A stretch of 64,000 bases of DNA from Bacillus_BA fengqiuensis (lineage in GTDB: Bacteria > Bacillota > Bacilli > Bacillales > Bacillaceae_H). Location: NCBI GenBank assembly GCA_030813035.1, contig JAUSTV010000005.1. One strand, 5' to 3'. The translations under genes and the position numbers were made by a program. Position 1 is the stretch's first letter, and each line of letters begins with the position of its first letter. Positions 25,213 through 34,614 of the stretch are shown piece after piece. The notes beneath the pieces are model-generated. The model was given only the letters and a program-made list of their open reading frames with translations. It searched no databases and was not told the DNA's origin.

Positions 25213-25845
25213 TTACTTCACCAGCTCATGCTTGAATGCATAAATGACCGCTTGTGTTCGGTCTTGCACTTCAAGCTTGCTTAAAATATTGCTGACATGT
25301 GTTTTCACGGTTTTTAATGCGATGAACAATTCATCGGCAATTTCCTGATTGGTCTTTCCTTGCGCCATCAGAAGCAAAATTTCCATTTCACGTGCGGTCA
25401 GCTGTTCATGAGGAAGTTGGACATTTCCTTGTCGCATTTTCATCATCATTTTCCCGGTTACTTCCGGCTCCAGCACAGATCGCCCATGATATGTCGCCCG
25501 AACGGCATTAGCGATTTCACTCGCTTTTGATGTTTTCAACATGTAGCTTGTTGCACCCGCTTCCAGTGCGGGATATACTTTCTCGTCATCCAAGAAACTG
25601 GTGACGATAATGATTTTTGCTTCCGGCCAGCTTTCAATGATTTTCCTCGTTGCCTCAATCCCGTCCATTCGCTTCATCACCAAGTCCATTAAAATGATAT
25701 CCGGGCGAAGCTCGAGGGCGATTTCGACTGCTTCGGTTCCATCTTCCGCCTCTCCTATTACTTCAATGTCGGACTGCGCCGATAAATAGGAAGAGACACC
25801 GATTCTTACCATTTCATGATCATCCACAAACAACACTTTAATCAT
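25213..25845 (-). CDS. liaR: LiaR-type response regulator
   Basis: A 210-aa NarL-type response regulator. Receiver: the acidic pair in VDDHE, phosphoacceptor Asp54 in DIILMDLV, Thr/Ser in IIVTSF and Lys in YMLKTS. The C-terminal LuxR-type helix-turn-helix spans LTAREMEILLLMAQGKTNQEI and beyond. Together with the adjacent kinase and LiaF-like protein it forms the cell-envelope stress system LiaFSR. ATG 25845 overlaps the end of liaS and has AAGGGTGAAG upstream; the GTG at 25854 is less likely. It is the last gene of the operon. No liaIH target genes are seen in the window. Confidence 0.9.
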   Translation of the reverse strand: MIKVLFVDDHEMVRIGVSSYLSAQSDIEVIGEAEDGTEAVEIALELRPDIILMDLVMKRMDGIEATRKIIESWPEAKIIIVTSFLDDEKVYPALEAGATSYMLKTSKASEIANAVRATYHGRSVLEPEVTGKMMMKMRQGNVQLPHEQLTAREMEILLLMAQGKTNQEIADELFIALKTVKTHVSNILSKLEVQDRTQAVIYAFKHELVK

Positions 25846-26884
25846 CTTCTTCACCCTTTAAAGACATCATCGGTACTTTGACCTCAAGACGTGTTCCTTT
25901 ATTTTTCACACTGACCATTTTCATTGTGCCGCCGATTTCAACCGCTCGTTCATACATATTTTGCAAGCCGTATGAACCCGCTTTTGTCGTGTCGACATCG
26001 AAGCCGACCCCATCATCTACTACCCGCAAAATAAGAAGGTCATCGCGCTTAATCAGCAAGACTTCCAGCGATGCGGCTTTAGAATGACGAAGCGTATTGG
26101 AAACGGACTCTTGCAGGATACGGAATAAATGATCTTCAATCCCCTTGTCCAAAGGCAGCGGTTCAATTTTCCATTTAATGTTCATCGGTACTTTTTGTGA
26201 TAATTCGACCAGCAGTTCCTGCATTCCTTCCTGAAGGGATTTTCCTTTCAGCGCAACAGGACGTAAATGAAGCAATAATGCGCGCATCTCAAGCTGGGAC
26301 TGATGAATCATTTCTTCCACCATTTTCAACTGTTTCGTTTCCCGGTCATCAGAGAGCGGCTTTCCTTCATTAATGGCCGACATGAGCATGGAAGCTGCAA
26401 ATAGCTGCTGGCTCACGGAATCATGAAGCTCCCTCGCCAAGCGGTTGCGCTCCTGCGACACAATTTCCTGAATGCGTTTTTCCTGGTCTTCCGCTTTTTC
26501 CGTTGCGAGCTTTTGCGACAGTTTCGCTTGTTCTGTCATTTGCTTTTGAATTTTTACGGCCTTAGTCCAAATGGCCTTCAGTTCTTCAAACACTAAAGCC
26601 TCCGGCACCTCTATTTGCCGGCCCTGCTCCAAATCTTGCAGCCCGTTTGCTACCGAACGGAGCTGTTTGCGCCATAAGAAGCCCGATGCGGCTCCGAATA
26701 TCATCCCGATAACAATACTGATACTTGGCACAAAGATAATGAACGGCACATCCATGATCTCTCGTTCCCACAGTAATCCCCAATTATCCAATGGAAACAT
26801 GACGAAAGAAATACCTGAAACCGTCAAAAAAATGATTAGGGACAATCCGGCACATATAAGGACTTGGCGCTGCAATGTATTCAT
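25838..26884 (-). CDS. liaS: LiaS-type sensor histidine kinase
   Basis: A 348-aa intramembrane-sensing kinase. Two transmembrane segments (about residues 9-30 and 47-70) flank a very short extracytoplasmic loop, followed by a coiled linker, the phosphoacceptor His154 in ARELHDSVSQQLFAA (HisKA_3) and an ATPase domain with LQESVSNTLRHS (N box) and DDGVGFD (G box). This is the standard layout of LiaS/VraS kinases that respond to lipid II-cycle antibiotics. It overlaps liaF by 4 bp (ATGA) and liaR by 8 bp. Confidence 0.9.
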   Translation of the reverse strand: MNTLQRQVLICAGLSLIIFLTVSGISFVMFPLDNWGLLWEREIMDVPFIIFVPSISIVIGMIFGAASGFLWRKQLRSVANGLQDLEQGRQIEVPEALVFEELKAIWTKAVKIQKQMTEQAKLSQKLATEKAEDQEKRIQEIVSQERNRLARELHDSVSQQLFAASMLMSAINEGKPLSDDRETKQLKMVEEMIHQSQLEMRALLLHLRPVALKGKSLQEGMQELLVELSQKVPMNIKWKIEPLPLDKGIEDHLFRILQESVSNTLRHSKAASLEVLLIKRDDLLILRVVDDGVGFDVDTTKAGSYGLQNMYERAVEIGGTMKMVSVKNKGTRLEVKVPMMSLKGEEDD

Positions 26885-27621
26885 ATGCGCTTCACCTCTA
26901 AGTCCCCGACAATCATAGACGTCACAATCCTTACTTTTTGTACGGCCGTTTCATAATCAGGAGTTTGGAAATAAAGCATTTCATTCATGACTTTCGCATC
27001 ATGAGCATTTAAAATTTTAGCCGAACCCATCCAAATGGAATGATGGACACTGACCTCTACCTCATACGGCACAAGAATTTGAACATTTCCGATAAAATTT
27101 CGGATAAAAATAATCGCTTCGCCTTTAGGAAGTACCGTATAACTTAAATCAATGACCGTATCACCAATACCTGCCTGAATGTTCACATCGTTCCATTCAT
27201 AAACATGTTCAGGGGTTTGCTGGCGGCCCATGAACCGATTTTCAAACAGGGATTTTTTCTTCAGCAGTTCTTCCCCATGCGGCATCTCACTTTCTGTGTG
27301 CTCCCTTATGACAGGCTGAATGTACATAGGGTTTTTCTTCGTTTGGATAAATTGAATGACGACATGGACAAGAAGGGCCAATAAGAAAAACTTGAAGGTC
27401 ATCATGCCTAAAATATTAATGAAAAATCCTATTGATCCAAACCAAAATAAAAGCTTTCCGGACATGCGCGGCAATCGCTTTCGTCCAAAGTAAATGCAGC
27501 CAATCGATATGAGAAGGGAGAAAATGAGTCCCGAATTAAAAAAAGAGATTTCAAGCAACAAAAGGATCACGCCAATTAAAAGAATCCAGCTCACATAATC
27601 CGTTCCTATTTTATCCAGCAT
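26881..27621 (-). CDS. liaF: LiaF-like inhibitor of the LiaRS system
   Basis: A 246-aa membrane protein. The N-terminal half has four hydrophobic segments (about residues 11-100) and the C-terminal half is the cell-wall-active antibiotic response domain (DUF2154), with MGRQQTPEHVYEWNDVNIQAG and a run of beta strands ending in VGDLEVKRI. LiaF keeps the LiaS kinase off in the absence of envelope stress. It is the first gene of the operon and overlaps liaS. A possible operator-like inverted repeat (GAGACC, GAGATG with complements) lies about 50-80 bp upstream near 27673-27703. Confidence 0.88.
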   Translation of the reverse strand: MLDKIGTDYVSWILLIGVILLLLEISFFNSGLIFSLLISIGCIYFGRKRLPRMSGKLLFWFGSIGFFINILGMMTFKFFLLALLVHVVIQFIQTKKNPMYIQPVIREHTESEMPHGEELLKKKSLFENRFMGRQQTPEHVYEWNDVNIQAGIGDTVIDLSYTVLPKGEAIIFIRNFIGNVQILVPYEVEVSVHHSIWMGSAKILNAHDAKVMNEMLYFQTPDYETAVQKVRIVTSMIVGDLEVKRI

Positions 27622-28131
27622 GCGGCTTCCTCCCTTCCACTAACATTTTCGAATCATTCTTTATGCTCAAGAGACCGAGATGGAAGAATCATCTCTGGTC
27701 CCACAAATTATTTCGTGACTTTACTGTCCATCCATTTGAAGGGATACCCCTAAATACTCAGATTATGGTTTCCCCACACCTTCTTTTTAGAATAACACGT
27801 TTAGCTTAAGAAGGAGAATCTGTTTTCTTTCCTTCTCCCTTTATGCCCTTATCCTAAAATAACGGGCAGCAGCCCCCTCGGATGGAAGTTTCCTTTATCT
27901 TACCTGACTATTCAAAGGTTTATAACGAGCGCAAGCTTTATTTATTTCTAAGACCTGCGCCCTATAAAAGCATATAAGTTCTATTGAGTTTCTAACGTTC
28001 CATATATCGATTTTTTATTTTATTTCAGCTTTTCTGTTCTTCGCCGCTTGAATCGACTTATACGCCAAACTATTTATGTGGATTCGCATATATTGACTAT
28101 TGCGGTATTTTCATGATTTAATAGCGATAAA
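27622..28131. other. intergenic region between liaFSR and the bio operon
   Basis: No gene is seen. It holds an imperfect inverted repeat at 27673-27703 near the lia promoter side, one copy of the dispersed repeat at 27846-27898, and a TTGACT at 28093-28098 that may be the -35 of the bio promoter. Confidence 0.5.
27846..27898 (-). repeat. dispersed intergenic repeat, copy C
   Basis: The minus strand reads ATAAAGGAAACTTCCATC, then GGGGGCTGCTGCCCGTT and AGGATAA, the same order as copies A and D. Confidence 0.7.
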
Positions 28132-28160
28132 TGTTAACTCATATAAAATTAAAGTTAACA
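28132..28160 (+). promoter_or_regulatory. BirA biotin operator
   Basis: TGTTAAC, 15 bases, GTTAACA is a perfect match to the Bacillus BirA box. It lies 15 bp before the first gene of the bio operon, over the likely transcription start, so biotinoyl-AMP-bound BirA should repress the operon. Confidence 0.92.
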
Positions 28161-28175
28161 TAAAGGAGGGATTCA

Positions 28176-28676
28176 ATGAAAAAATGGACATCTTATGATC
28201 TGGCACAAGTTTCATTGCTTGCTAGTTTTATAGCCACCACGGGTTCCATTAAGATTCCCACGGGCATCGCGGGATCTGAATTTCAGCTTTCCGCTCCTAT
28301 CGCCGTCGCCATCGCAGCCGTATTCGGATTTAAACGATACATAACAGCCGGCATCATCGCAAGTCTTCTCCTCTTTCTTCTTGGTATGCACAATCTGCTC
28401 AACATCGAAATTGCGATGGTATTCCGCCTTGTCGCCGGGGGTCTTGTCGCTTTATTCGGTACATCTCTTCCTGTGTTAATGCTGGCTGGTCCGATTGGAT
28501 CTGCAGCGGCTCGCTTCATACTCGCCTTCAGCCTCGGAATCCCGGCCGATCCCCTTATCGCGGCAGCTCTTCCCGGCATGGTATTTACCGCGCTAACGGT
28601 TTGGCCGCTGAAACAGCTTTTTGAAAAAACCAGTAAAAAGACGGAGGTTCGCCATCATGCCAAACGAGCTTTATAG
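28176..28676 (+). CDS. small membrane transporter of the biotin operon (ECF S-component-like)
   Basis: A 166-aa protein with about five hydrophobic segments. Its position directly behind the BirA box and 20 bp overlapping bioW ties it to biotin metabolism. The fold looks like a substrate-binding S component of an ECF transporter, so it could take up biotin or a precursor such as pimelate. It is shorter than typical BioY (about 190 aa) and I do not recognise the BioY signature clearly, so I leave it unnamed. AAAGGAGGG precedes the ATG. Confidence 0.6.
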   Translation: MKKWTSYDLAQVSLLASFIATTGSIKIPTGIAGSEFQLSAPIAVAIAAVFGFKRYITAGIIASLLLFLLGMHNLLNIEIAMVFRLVAGGLVALFGTSLPVLMLAGPIGSAAARFILAFSLGIPADPLIAAALPGMVFTALTVWPLKQLFEKTSKKTEVRHHAKRAL

Positions 28677-29433
28677 CATCAGAATGAGAGCGGCTCAAGG
28701 AGGCGCACACGAGCGAGGAGGCCGGCATGTGTCCGGCGGAGAACGGATTGGACAAAAGGCAGACCTTCACGAGCTTGTGTCGGAAATGCTTACGAAGTCA
28801 CTGAACCATTCACGCGGTGATTGCGATTTCATCCAGGTTGTTGTGGAGAAGCTCCAAGATGTCGAGATTCAAACAATCAAGCCTTTGCCCGTTTCAACCG
28901 ATGATGCACAAAGCGTTCAAGAAGGAAGAGACACAGCGGCCGCCCATCTTTCCACTCTCGGCGTTTCAGATACAGCCATTAAGCAAGGGTTTATCCTTTT
29001 AGAACAATCTACAAATCAAAGAGGTGCCATCATTCTAGATGGACTGACGGGTGAAAGGCTTGATCATAGAGAATTAAAGGGAGTAAGAGTATCACGAATG
29101 GATTGGGATGCAAAAGCGTGGAAACAATGGACATCTTCTCACGAATCCCTTGGCTCGCCTCGCATTAGAGAGGCCCTTGTCCTTGCTTCAAAAGTCTCTT
29201 CCTCTCCTTATACAATGGCCGAGCTATGCTGGTCTGATGATCCCGATTATGTGACAGGATATATCGCAAACGCAACAATTGGCTATAAACGAATCACCCC
29301 TTTAAAGAAAGCAGGCTCCCCATGCGGCGGACGCATCTTTTTCGTCAAGCAAAACTGTCCTATCGAAGACTATATCGCTTATTTAGAAGAAACACCCGTA
29401 TGGATTAAAATGGAAAAGATTGCACATTCATGA
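28657..29433 (+). CDS. bioW: 6-carboxyhexanoate-CoA ligase BioW
   Basis: A 258-aa pimeloyl-CoA synthetase, which activates pimelate with ATP and CoA at the start of biotin synthesis. Conserved segments include YSIRMRAAQGG with HVSGGERI, the central QRGAIILDGLTGERLD, RVSRMDWD and the late GGRIFFV. ATG 28657, with GGAGG 11 bp upstream, is preferred to the in-frame start at 28621. The gene overlaps its upstream neighbour, and its TGA is 13 bp before bioF. BioW means pimelate is made or imported rather than drawn from the BioC/BioH route. Confidence 0.93.
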   Translation: MPNELYSIRMRAAQGGAHERGGRHVSGGERIGQKADLHELVSEMLTKSLNHSRGDCDFIQVVVEKLQDVEIQTIKPLPVSTDDAQSVQEGRDTAAAHLSTLGVSDTAIKQGFILLEQSTNQRGAIILDGLTGERLDHRELKGVRVSRMDWDAKAWKQWTSSHESLGSPRIREALVLASKVSSSPYTMAELCWSDDPDYVTGYIANATIGYKRITPLKKAGSPCGGRIFFVKQNCPIEDYIAYLEETPVWIKMEKIAHS

Positions 29434-29446
29434 AGGAGACGAAAAG

Positions 29447-30616
29447 ATGATGGGGTTATTTAATGAAGAACTGCGGCGAATCGAGGAAAACGGGTTGATG
29501 CGGACATTACGGCGCATGGATGGAGCCAGCGATGCAGCCACGATACTGGAAGGAAAACCGATTTATTTGTTTTCCACGAACAACTATTTGGGTTTAGCGA
29601 ATGATTCACGCATGAAAGAGAAAGCCATTGACGCAATCAGGCGATTCGGGACAGGAAGCGGAGGCTCCCGGCTGACGACAGGAAATTTTTCTTTACACGA
29701 AGAGCTGGAACATGTCATTGCTTCTTTTAAAGGAAAAGAAGCAGCCATTGTATTCAGCAGCGGTTTCCTTGCCAATGTCGGTACCATTTCTTCCTTAATG
29801 GGACACGGTGACGTTATTTTAAGTGATTCATTGAACCATGCCAGTATTATTGACGGTTGCCGCTTAAGTAAAGCAGATACGCTCATTTACGACCATGTAA
29901 ACATGGAAGATTTAGAGAAAAAACTGAAGAATGCGGCTTCTTATCGCCGAAGGTTAATCGTCACGGACGGCATATTCAGCATGGATGGCAATATCGCTCC
30001 CCTTCCGGATATCGTTTCTCTCGCAAAACAATACGGTGCGATGGTCATGGTCGACGACGCCCATGCGACAGGCGTATTGGGGGCAAGAGGAGCCGGGACG
30101 GCCGAACACTTCGGTTTGACGGACGACATTGACTTGTTGATGGGTACGCTTAGTAAATCGGTTGGAGCAGAAGGCGGATATGTTGCCGCTTCCCGCTCCA
30201 TCATTCACTATTTGCGCAACAAAGCCCGCTCGTTTATTTTCCAAACTTCTTTATCACCAGCAGTTGTGGCAGCAAGCATGGAAGGAATTCGCATAATCGC
30301 CTCCGAACAACACCGGAGAACAAAATTGTTGGAAAATGCCCATTTTTTGCGTCAAGGGTTAGCTGATGCCGGATTTTCACTTATAGACGGCAATACTCCC
30401 ATCATTGCCGTATTAATCGGTTCAGCACACGATGCCATCCGTTTTGCGAAAAGACTGGAAGAAGAAGGGGTCTATGCTCCTGCCATCCGCCCGCCGACTG
30501 TACCAGAAGGAATGAGCCGAATCAGGGTAACGGTCATGTCCTCCCATGAACACGAACATCTTACACATGCCCTGAATGCTTTTATCAAAATCGGAAAAGA
30601 AATGAGCCTTATTTAA
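29447..30616 (+). CDS. bioF: 8-amino-7-oxononanoate synthase BioF
   Basis: A 389-aa PLP-dependent alpha-oxoamine synthase. Motifs: FSTNNYLGLA, GTGSGGSR, SLNHASIIDGCRLS, DDAHATGVLG and the PLP lysine in GTLSKSVGAEGGY. It condenses pimeloyl-CoA with L-alanine. The closely related glycine C-acetyltransferase Kbl is also in this window (50404). Assignment as BioF rests on placement directly behind bioW under a BirA box. ATG 29447 follows AAGGAG. The operon stops here; bioA, bioD and bioB are not adjacent. Confidence 0.88.
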   Translation: MMGLFNEELRRIEENGLMRTLRRMDGASDAATILEGKPIYLFSTNNYLGLANDSRMKEKAIDAIRRFGTGSGGSRLTTGNFSLHEELEHVIASFKGKEAAIVFSSGFLANVGTISSLMGHGDVILSDSLNHASIIDGCRLSKADTLIYDHVNMEDLEKKLKNAASYRRRLIVTDGIFSMDGNIAPLPDIVSLAKQYGAMVMVDDAHATGVLGARGAGTAEHFGLTDDIDLLMGTLSKSVGAEGGYVAASRSIIHYLRNKARSFIFQTSLSPAVVAASMEGIRIIASEQHRRTKLLENAHFLRQGLADAGFSLIDGNTPIIAVLIGSAHDAIRFAKRLEEEGVYAPAIRPPTVPEGMSRIRVTVMSSHEHEHLTHALNAFIKIGKEMSLI

Positions 30617-30622
30617 CTCATA

Positions 30623-30691
30623 GATTGACGGGAAACCCGAAGGGCTTCTCGTCAATCTGAGCAGCCATAGTATAGGATATACTATGGCTGC
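30623..30691. terminator. tandem terminator hairpins
   Basis: The first hairpin (30623-30657) pairs GATTGACGGGAAACCC with GGGCTTCTCGTCAATC. The second (30661-30691) pairs GCAGCCATAGTATA with TATACTATGGCTGC, followed by CGCTTTTC. They end the bio operon and may also serve the converging antiporter gene. Confidence 0.8.
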
Positions 30692-30734
30692 CGCTTTTCA
30701 TTTACGTCAATCGACCGATTTCTTCTTCTTTTTA

Positions 30735-32573
30735 TTATCCTTCTTCCTCCCGCTTTTCTTGTATCTTTTGCACTTCTTTAGCAGGAACGGTTAGACTGAC
30801 TACTGTATCTCCCGTCTCGCCTTGTAATTTCCCTTCTGCTGTAAAGAACTCCAGCTGACCGGAAGATTTAACAATAAAGAGCAATAATACACAATCATCT
30901 CGATCGCGCAAATATTGGTCATAAGTGTATTTCTCCGTAATAGTCGTCTTGCGGAATACATGTCCTCTTTCCACCTTATCGCTCAATTCTTCCCATGATA
31001 GACCTTCTCTAAATAAAATTCTTCCTCCAATGCCAGGACCAATCTCTTCCAAATCATCTCCATGCGTAGGGTGAAGGCTGAGCTGAAACGTGTTGTTTCT
31101 GCCGAAAACAGGAATGAATGCCGTACAAACAAGCGTATTGTATGAATCAAGCGGAGTAGCCGCTATCATGTATTCGTAGGGAGTCATCTCTAAATGATAC
31201 TCCGTTTGCTCCGCCAGGATTTCTCCCCGGTAAGAGGCAATGCCTTCACTTCGCGCTTGGGCAAGGCGATACCATGATGAATCCACAATCATAACGGGAA
31301 TGTCGAGCTGCTTGAATGTTTTAGCCAGCTCCGTGCTGAAACGGCTGCCGCCCACAATAAGGACACCGGGATTTGTTCCAATGGATAAATCCAGTTTTTT
31401 CGCTAACCAACCGAGAGAAAAACCATGTGCACAAACGGTCGAAAAGACAAGGGCAAACGTAAGAGATGTCAACACTTTGGCATCTTCAAAGCCCGACTCT
31501 TGAAGTACCCCCGAAAAATAGCTTGAAACGGTTAAGGCAACAATTCCCCTTGGAGCAATCCAGCCGACAAGCGTTTTTTCTTTAACCGATAAGTCTGTGC
31601 CAATCGTGGAAATCCAAATTGATAACGGACGCACCACTAACAGCATAAGGAGCACGAACAAGATAATTCTCCAGTCAAAAATCGTCAACAACGTTTCTAC
31701 CGAAAGCGAGGCTGTCAGCATAACGAAAATGGCTGAGATGAGTAAAACGGAAATGTTCTCCTTGAAATGGCGCATATCGTTAATGGAAGCAATATGCAAA
31801 TTGGCAATGGTCATCCCCATCGCCGTAACAGCTAACAGCCCTGTTTCATGAGCAATCTCATCTGAAATCGTAAAACATCCGATTACAACCGCAAACACAA
31901 CAGGAGATTTTAAGAATTCCGGAATATGGCCCTGTTCAAACAACCACCCTATTCCACGTCCGCATATCCATCCTAAAATGACAGCCAGAAAGGAAGCGAT
32001 GAAAAAGAAAAGGAGAGAGCCGATCGTCGCTTCTTCCAATACAAAAAATTTGATGATTTCAAAAGCAAAAATAGCGAGCAGCGCTCCAAATGGATCGACA
32101 ACAATTCCTTCCCATTTTAAAATGGCGGCCGGCCTCGGTTTTAATTTTGCCTGCCGCAAAAGCGGAAGAATAACGGTCGGTCCCGTTACAATAAACAATC
32201 CCCCGATGACAAATGCAACAGCCCAAGAAAGACCGGCTACATAATGGGCAGCAAGCGAACCGAGAATCCAGGCAAGGAATGCCCCTATGGTTATGATCCG
32301 AAAAACGGGGCGTTCCAGCCCGCGCACTTCACGAAAATCCAAATTTAAGCTTCCTTCAAATAAAATGATGGCAACAGCCATCGAAATAACGGGTTTAAAT
32401 AATTCTCCAAATCCTTCTTGCGGATGAAGAACTCCAAGAAACGGTCCTGCCAATAACCCGACTATGGACATAATAACAATTGCCGGCAAACGAAAACGCC
32501 ACGCAAGCCATTGCGAACCGATACCAAGGACTCCGATTAACATTAATTGAAATAATAGCGAATCCAGTCTCAT
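30735..32573 (-). CDS. CPA1-type cation/proton antiporter with cytoplasmic nucleotide-binding domain
   Basis: A 612-aa antiporter. The first ~390 residues contain about 12 hydrophobic segments with family motifs: FEGSLNLDF, TGPTVILPLL, KWEGIVVDPFGA (the ion-binding Asp) and GWIAPRGIVALT. From about residue 400 a Rossmann-like TrkA-N segment starts at GVLIVGGSRFSTELA, followed by a regulatory C terminus. The layout suits Na+ or K+ efflux in exchange for protons, gated by nucleotide binding. It is alone, convergent with bioF and divergent from the glycine betaine transporter opuD, a plausible osmotic-stress pairing. Confidence 0.85.
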   Translation of the reverse strand: MRLDSLLFQLMLIGVLGIGSQWLAWRFRLPAIVIMSIVGLLAGPFLGVLHPQEGFGELFKPVISMAVAIILFEGSLNLDFREVRGLERPVFRIITIGAFLAWILGSLAAHYVAGLSWAVAFVIGGLFIVTGPTVILPLLRQAKLKPRPAAILKWEGIVVDPFGALLAIFAFEIIKFFVLEEATIGSLLFFFIASFLAVILGWICGRGIGWLFEQGHIPEFLKSPVVFAVVIGCFTISDEIAHETGLLAVTAMGMTIANLHIASINDMRHFKENISVLLISAIFVMLTASLSVETLLTIFDWRIILFVLLMLLVVRPLSIWISTIGTDLSVKEKTLVGWIAPRGIVALTVSSYFSGVLQESGFEDAKVLTSLTFALVFSTVCAHGFSLGWLAKKLDLSIGTNPGVLIVGGSRFSTELAKTFKQLDIPVMIVDSSWYRLAQARSEGIASYRGEILAEQTEYHLEMTPYEYMIAATPLDSYNTLVCTAFIPVFGRNNTFQLSLHPTHGDDLEEIGPGIGGRILFREGLSWEELSDKVERGHVFRKTTITEKYTYDQYLRDRDDCVLLLFIVKSSGQLEFFTAEGKLQGETGDTVVSLTVPAKEVQKIQEKREEEG

Positions 32574-32796
32574 TCAACCTCCTTTAACTAACATACTTTT
32601 AGACAAACGCTGAGAAATCGCGGAGGTGAACTCTCCTATCTATTCTATTCCTCAAAATCGTCCAAACTATGATTGGCTGATTTCTACATTTTTGTTTTCT
32701 TCTCTGATTTCCCAACCAAACAATACAATTGTTTTCCCTTTTTCCTTTAGAATCAAACGAAAGAAATCATGTAACCTAAATGTAAAGAAAATGTAG

Positions 32797-32822
32797 GTTT
32801 ATCCGAGCGGAAAGCAGGGAAA
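32797..32822 (+). promoter_or_regulatory. candidate sigma-B promoter of opuD
   Basis: GTTTAT, 14 bases, GGGAAA resembles the sigma-B consensus GTTTAA-N12-15-GGGTAT. It lies about 53 bp upstream of the OpuD start; B. subtilis opuD is known to be partly sigma-B dependent. A TATAAT at 32832-32837 could be a vegetative -10. Confidence 0.5.
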
Positions 32823-32874
32823 TAGATATGTTATAATGATATAGAGTTGTTATCTATAGATAAAGGAGGAAATC

Positions 32875-34386
32875 ATGAAGAAAAGTATAACACCTGTTTT
32901 TTGGATCGCACTTTCTATCTCTATTTTATTTGTCGCCTGGGGATCGGCAGCACCGCAACACCTCATAAAAACCATGACTGAATTACAGGGAACCTTACTG
33001 AATCAATTCGGCTGGTTCTACCAATTCTCCGTAACATTCTTTTTTATTTTCGCTCTCATTCTTGCATTTAGCCGCTATGGGAAGATTAAACTCGGTAAGG
33101 ACGAAGATGAACCGGAATTTAGTACGCCTACCTGGTTTGCGATGTTATTCAGCGCCGGAATGGGTATCGGACTTCTTTTTTACGGAGTATCTGAACCGGT
33201 TTCTCACTATGCCAACCCTCCGTTCGGAGACAGCCAGACGGTTGAATCCGCTAAAATGGGTCTTCGTTACACCTACTTACATTGGGGTTTTCACGCCTGG
33301 GCTATCTATGCCGTTGTCGCATTAGCGCTCGCCTATTATAAATTCCGCAAAAACTTACCCGGACTTATGAGTGCCACACTATATCCGCTTTTAGGAGAAA
33401 AAGTAAAGGGGCCTATCGGTTATACGATTGATGTAATCGCCGTATTTGCAACTCTTTTCGGCGTTGCCGCCTCATTAGGATTGGGAGCCGCTCAAATAAA
33501 CAGTGGATTGAACTACTTATTTGGGTTACCGATCAATTTCTCCACTCAATTCATCATCATTCTCATTACAACAGCCGTGTTCATTCTTTCAGCGGGGACC
33601 GGCGTATCAAAAGGCATTAAGTATTTAAGTAATGCCAACATGATTTTAGCGGTTGTGCTGTTTTTCTCATTTTTATTGCTCGGCCCTACTCAATTTGTAT
33701 TGGAAACGTTCTTGACCACGTTTGGCAGTTACGTTCAAAACCTTCCAAGCATGGGATTGCGCTTTGCCCCTTTTAACGCTGAAAATAATCAATGGGTAAA
33801 AGATTGGACCATTTTCTACTGGGCATGGTGGATTTCCTGGACCCCATTTGTCGGGACATTCATCGCTCGTGTATCAAAAGGGCGGACAGTACGCGAATTT
33901 ATCATGGCTGTCGTCATTGTACCAACAATCGTCTGTACTCTTTGGTTTGGTGTATTTGGGAGTACGGGAATTTATTACGACTTTGTTCAAGGACTCGATG
34001 TCGCAAAACAAAGTCTGGAAACATCCTTATTTTTCATTTACGATCAGCTCCCTTTAGGGGGATTTTTGACGGTTATATCAATCATTCTAATTTTCACTTT
34101 CTTTGTGACATCAGCGGATTCAGCTACATTCGTCTTAGGAATGCAAACGACAAACGGAAGCTTAAATCCATCATTTCTCACAAAGTTCACTTGGGGAATC
34201 ATTTTGGCAGCCATTGCAATTATACTGATGAGATCGGGCGGCCTCCAAGGCATGCAAGCCACCATTATCGTGAGTGCATTGCCTTTAGGTGTTTTCCTCC
34301 TCTTCATGGCATACAGTCTGCTCAAAGCTTTTAGAAGTGAAGTAACAGAGAAAAATGAGAAAATGAAAACGAAAAATATTGCATAA
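32875..34386 (+). CDS. opuD: glycine betaine transporter OpuD (BCCT family)
   Basis: A 503-aa BCCT transporter with 12 hydrophobic segments. The family signature is intact: GMGIGLLFYGVSEP early, and the tryptophan-rich FYWAWWISWTPFVGTFIARVSKGRT around residue 310, with the aromatic betaine-binding Trp cluster. These are secondary sodium-coupled importers of compatible solutes. Length and motif order match Bacillus OpuD. AAAGGAGG precedes the ATG, and a possible sigma-B promoter lies upstream. Uptake protects against salt stress and may also supply methyl donors. Confidence 0.9.
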   Translation: MKKSITPVFWIALSISILFVAWGSAAPQHLIKTMTELQGTLLNQFGWFYQFSVTFFFIFALILAFSRYGKIKLGKDEDEPEFSTPTWFAMLFSAGMGIGLLFYGVSEPVSHYANPPFGDSQTVESAKMGLRYTYLHWGFHAWAIYAVVALALAYYKFRKNLPGLMSATLYPLLGEKVKGPIGYTIDVIAVFATLFGVAASLGLGAAQINSGLNYLFGLPINFSTQFIIILITTAVFILSAGTGVSKGIKYLSNANMILAVVLFFSFLLLGPTQFVLETFLTTFGSYVQNLPSMGLRFAPFNAENNQWVKDWTIFYWAWWISWTPFVGTFIARVSKGRTVREFIMAVVIVPTIVCTLWFGVFGSTGIYYDFVQGLDVAKQSLETSLFFIYDQLPLGGFLTVISIILIFTFFVTSADSATFVLGMQTTNGSLNPSFLTKFTWGIILAAIAIILMRSGGLQGMQATIIVSALPLGVFLLFMAYSLLKAFRSEVTEKNEKMKTKNIA

Positions 34387-34392
34387 AGAAAC

Positions 34393-34428
34393 AGAAACCC
34401 CGCTTTTAGAGCCGGGTTTCTTTCTTGT
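34393..34428 (+). terminator. terminator of opuD
   Basis: AGAAACCC and GGGTTTCT form the stem, with GC/GC extension inside, followed by TTCTTG. It begins 6 bp after the stop codon. Confidence 0.75.
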
Positions 34429-34614
34429 ATATGACAAAACATGCTTTTTCCCTAAAGTTTTCTTCTTTAATCCTCTCTTTCCCTCGTATATAATTAATTT
34501 TGTGTGTAGAAAGTGAAGGTTCCTTTGTTGAAAGCACTGCCCGTTAGAATGGGATGAAGACAGCAATAGTTTTAGCCGCGTGCTATTAAAATATAAATAT
34601 AAAGGTGTGGGGAC

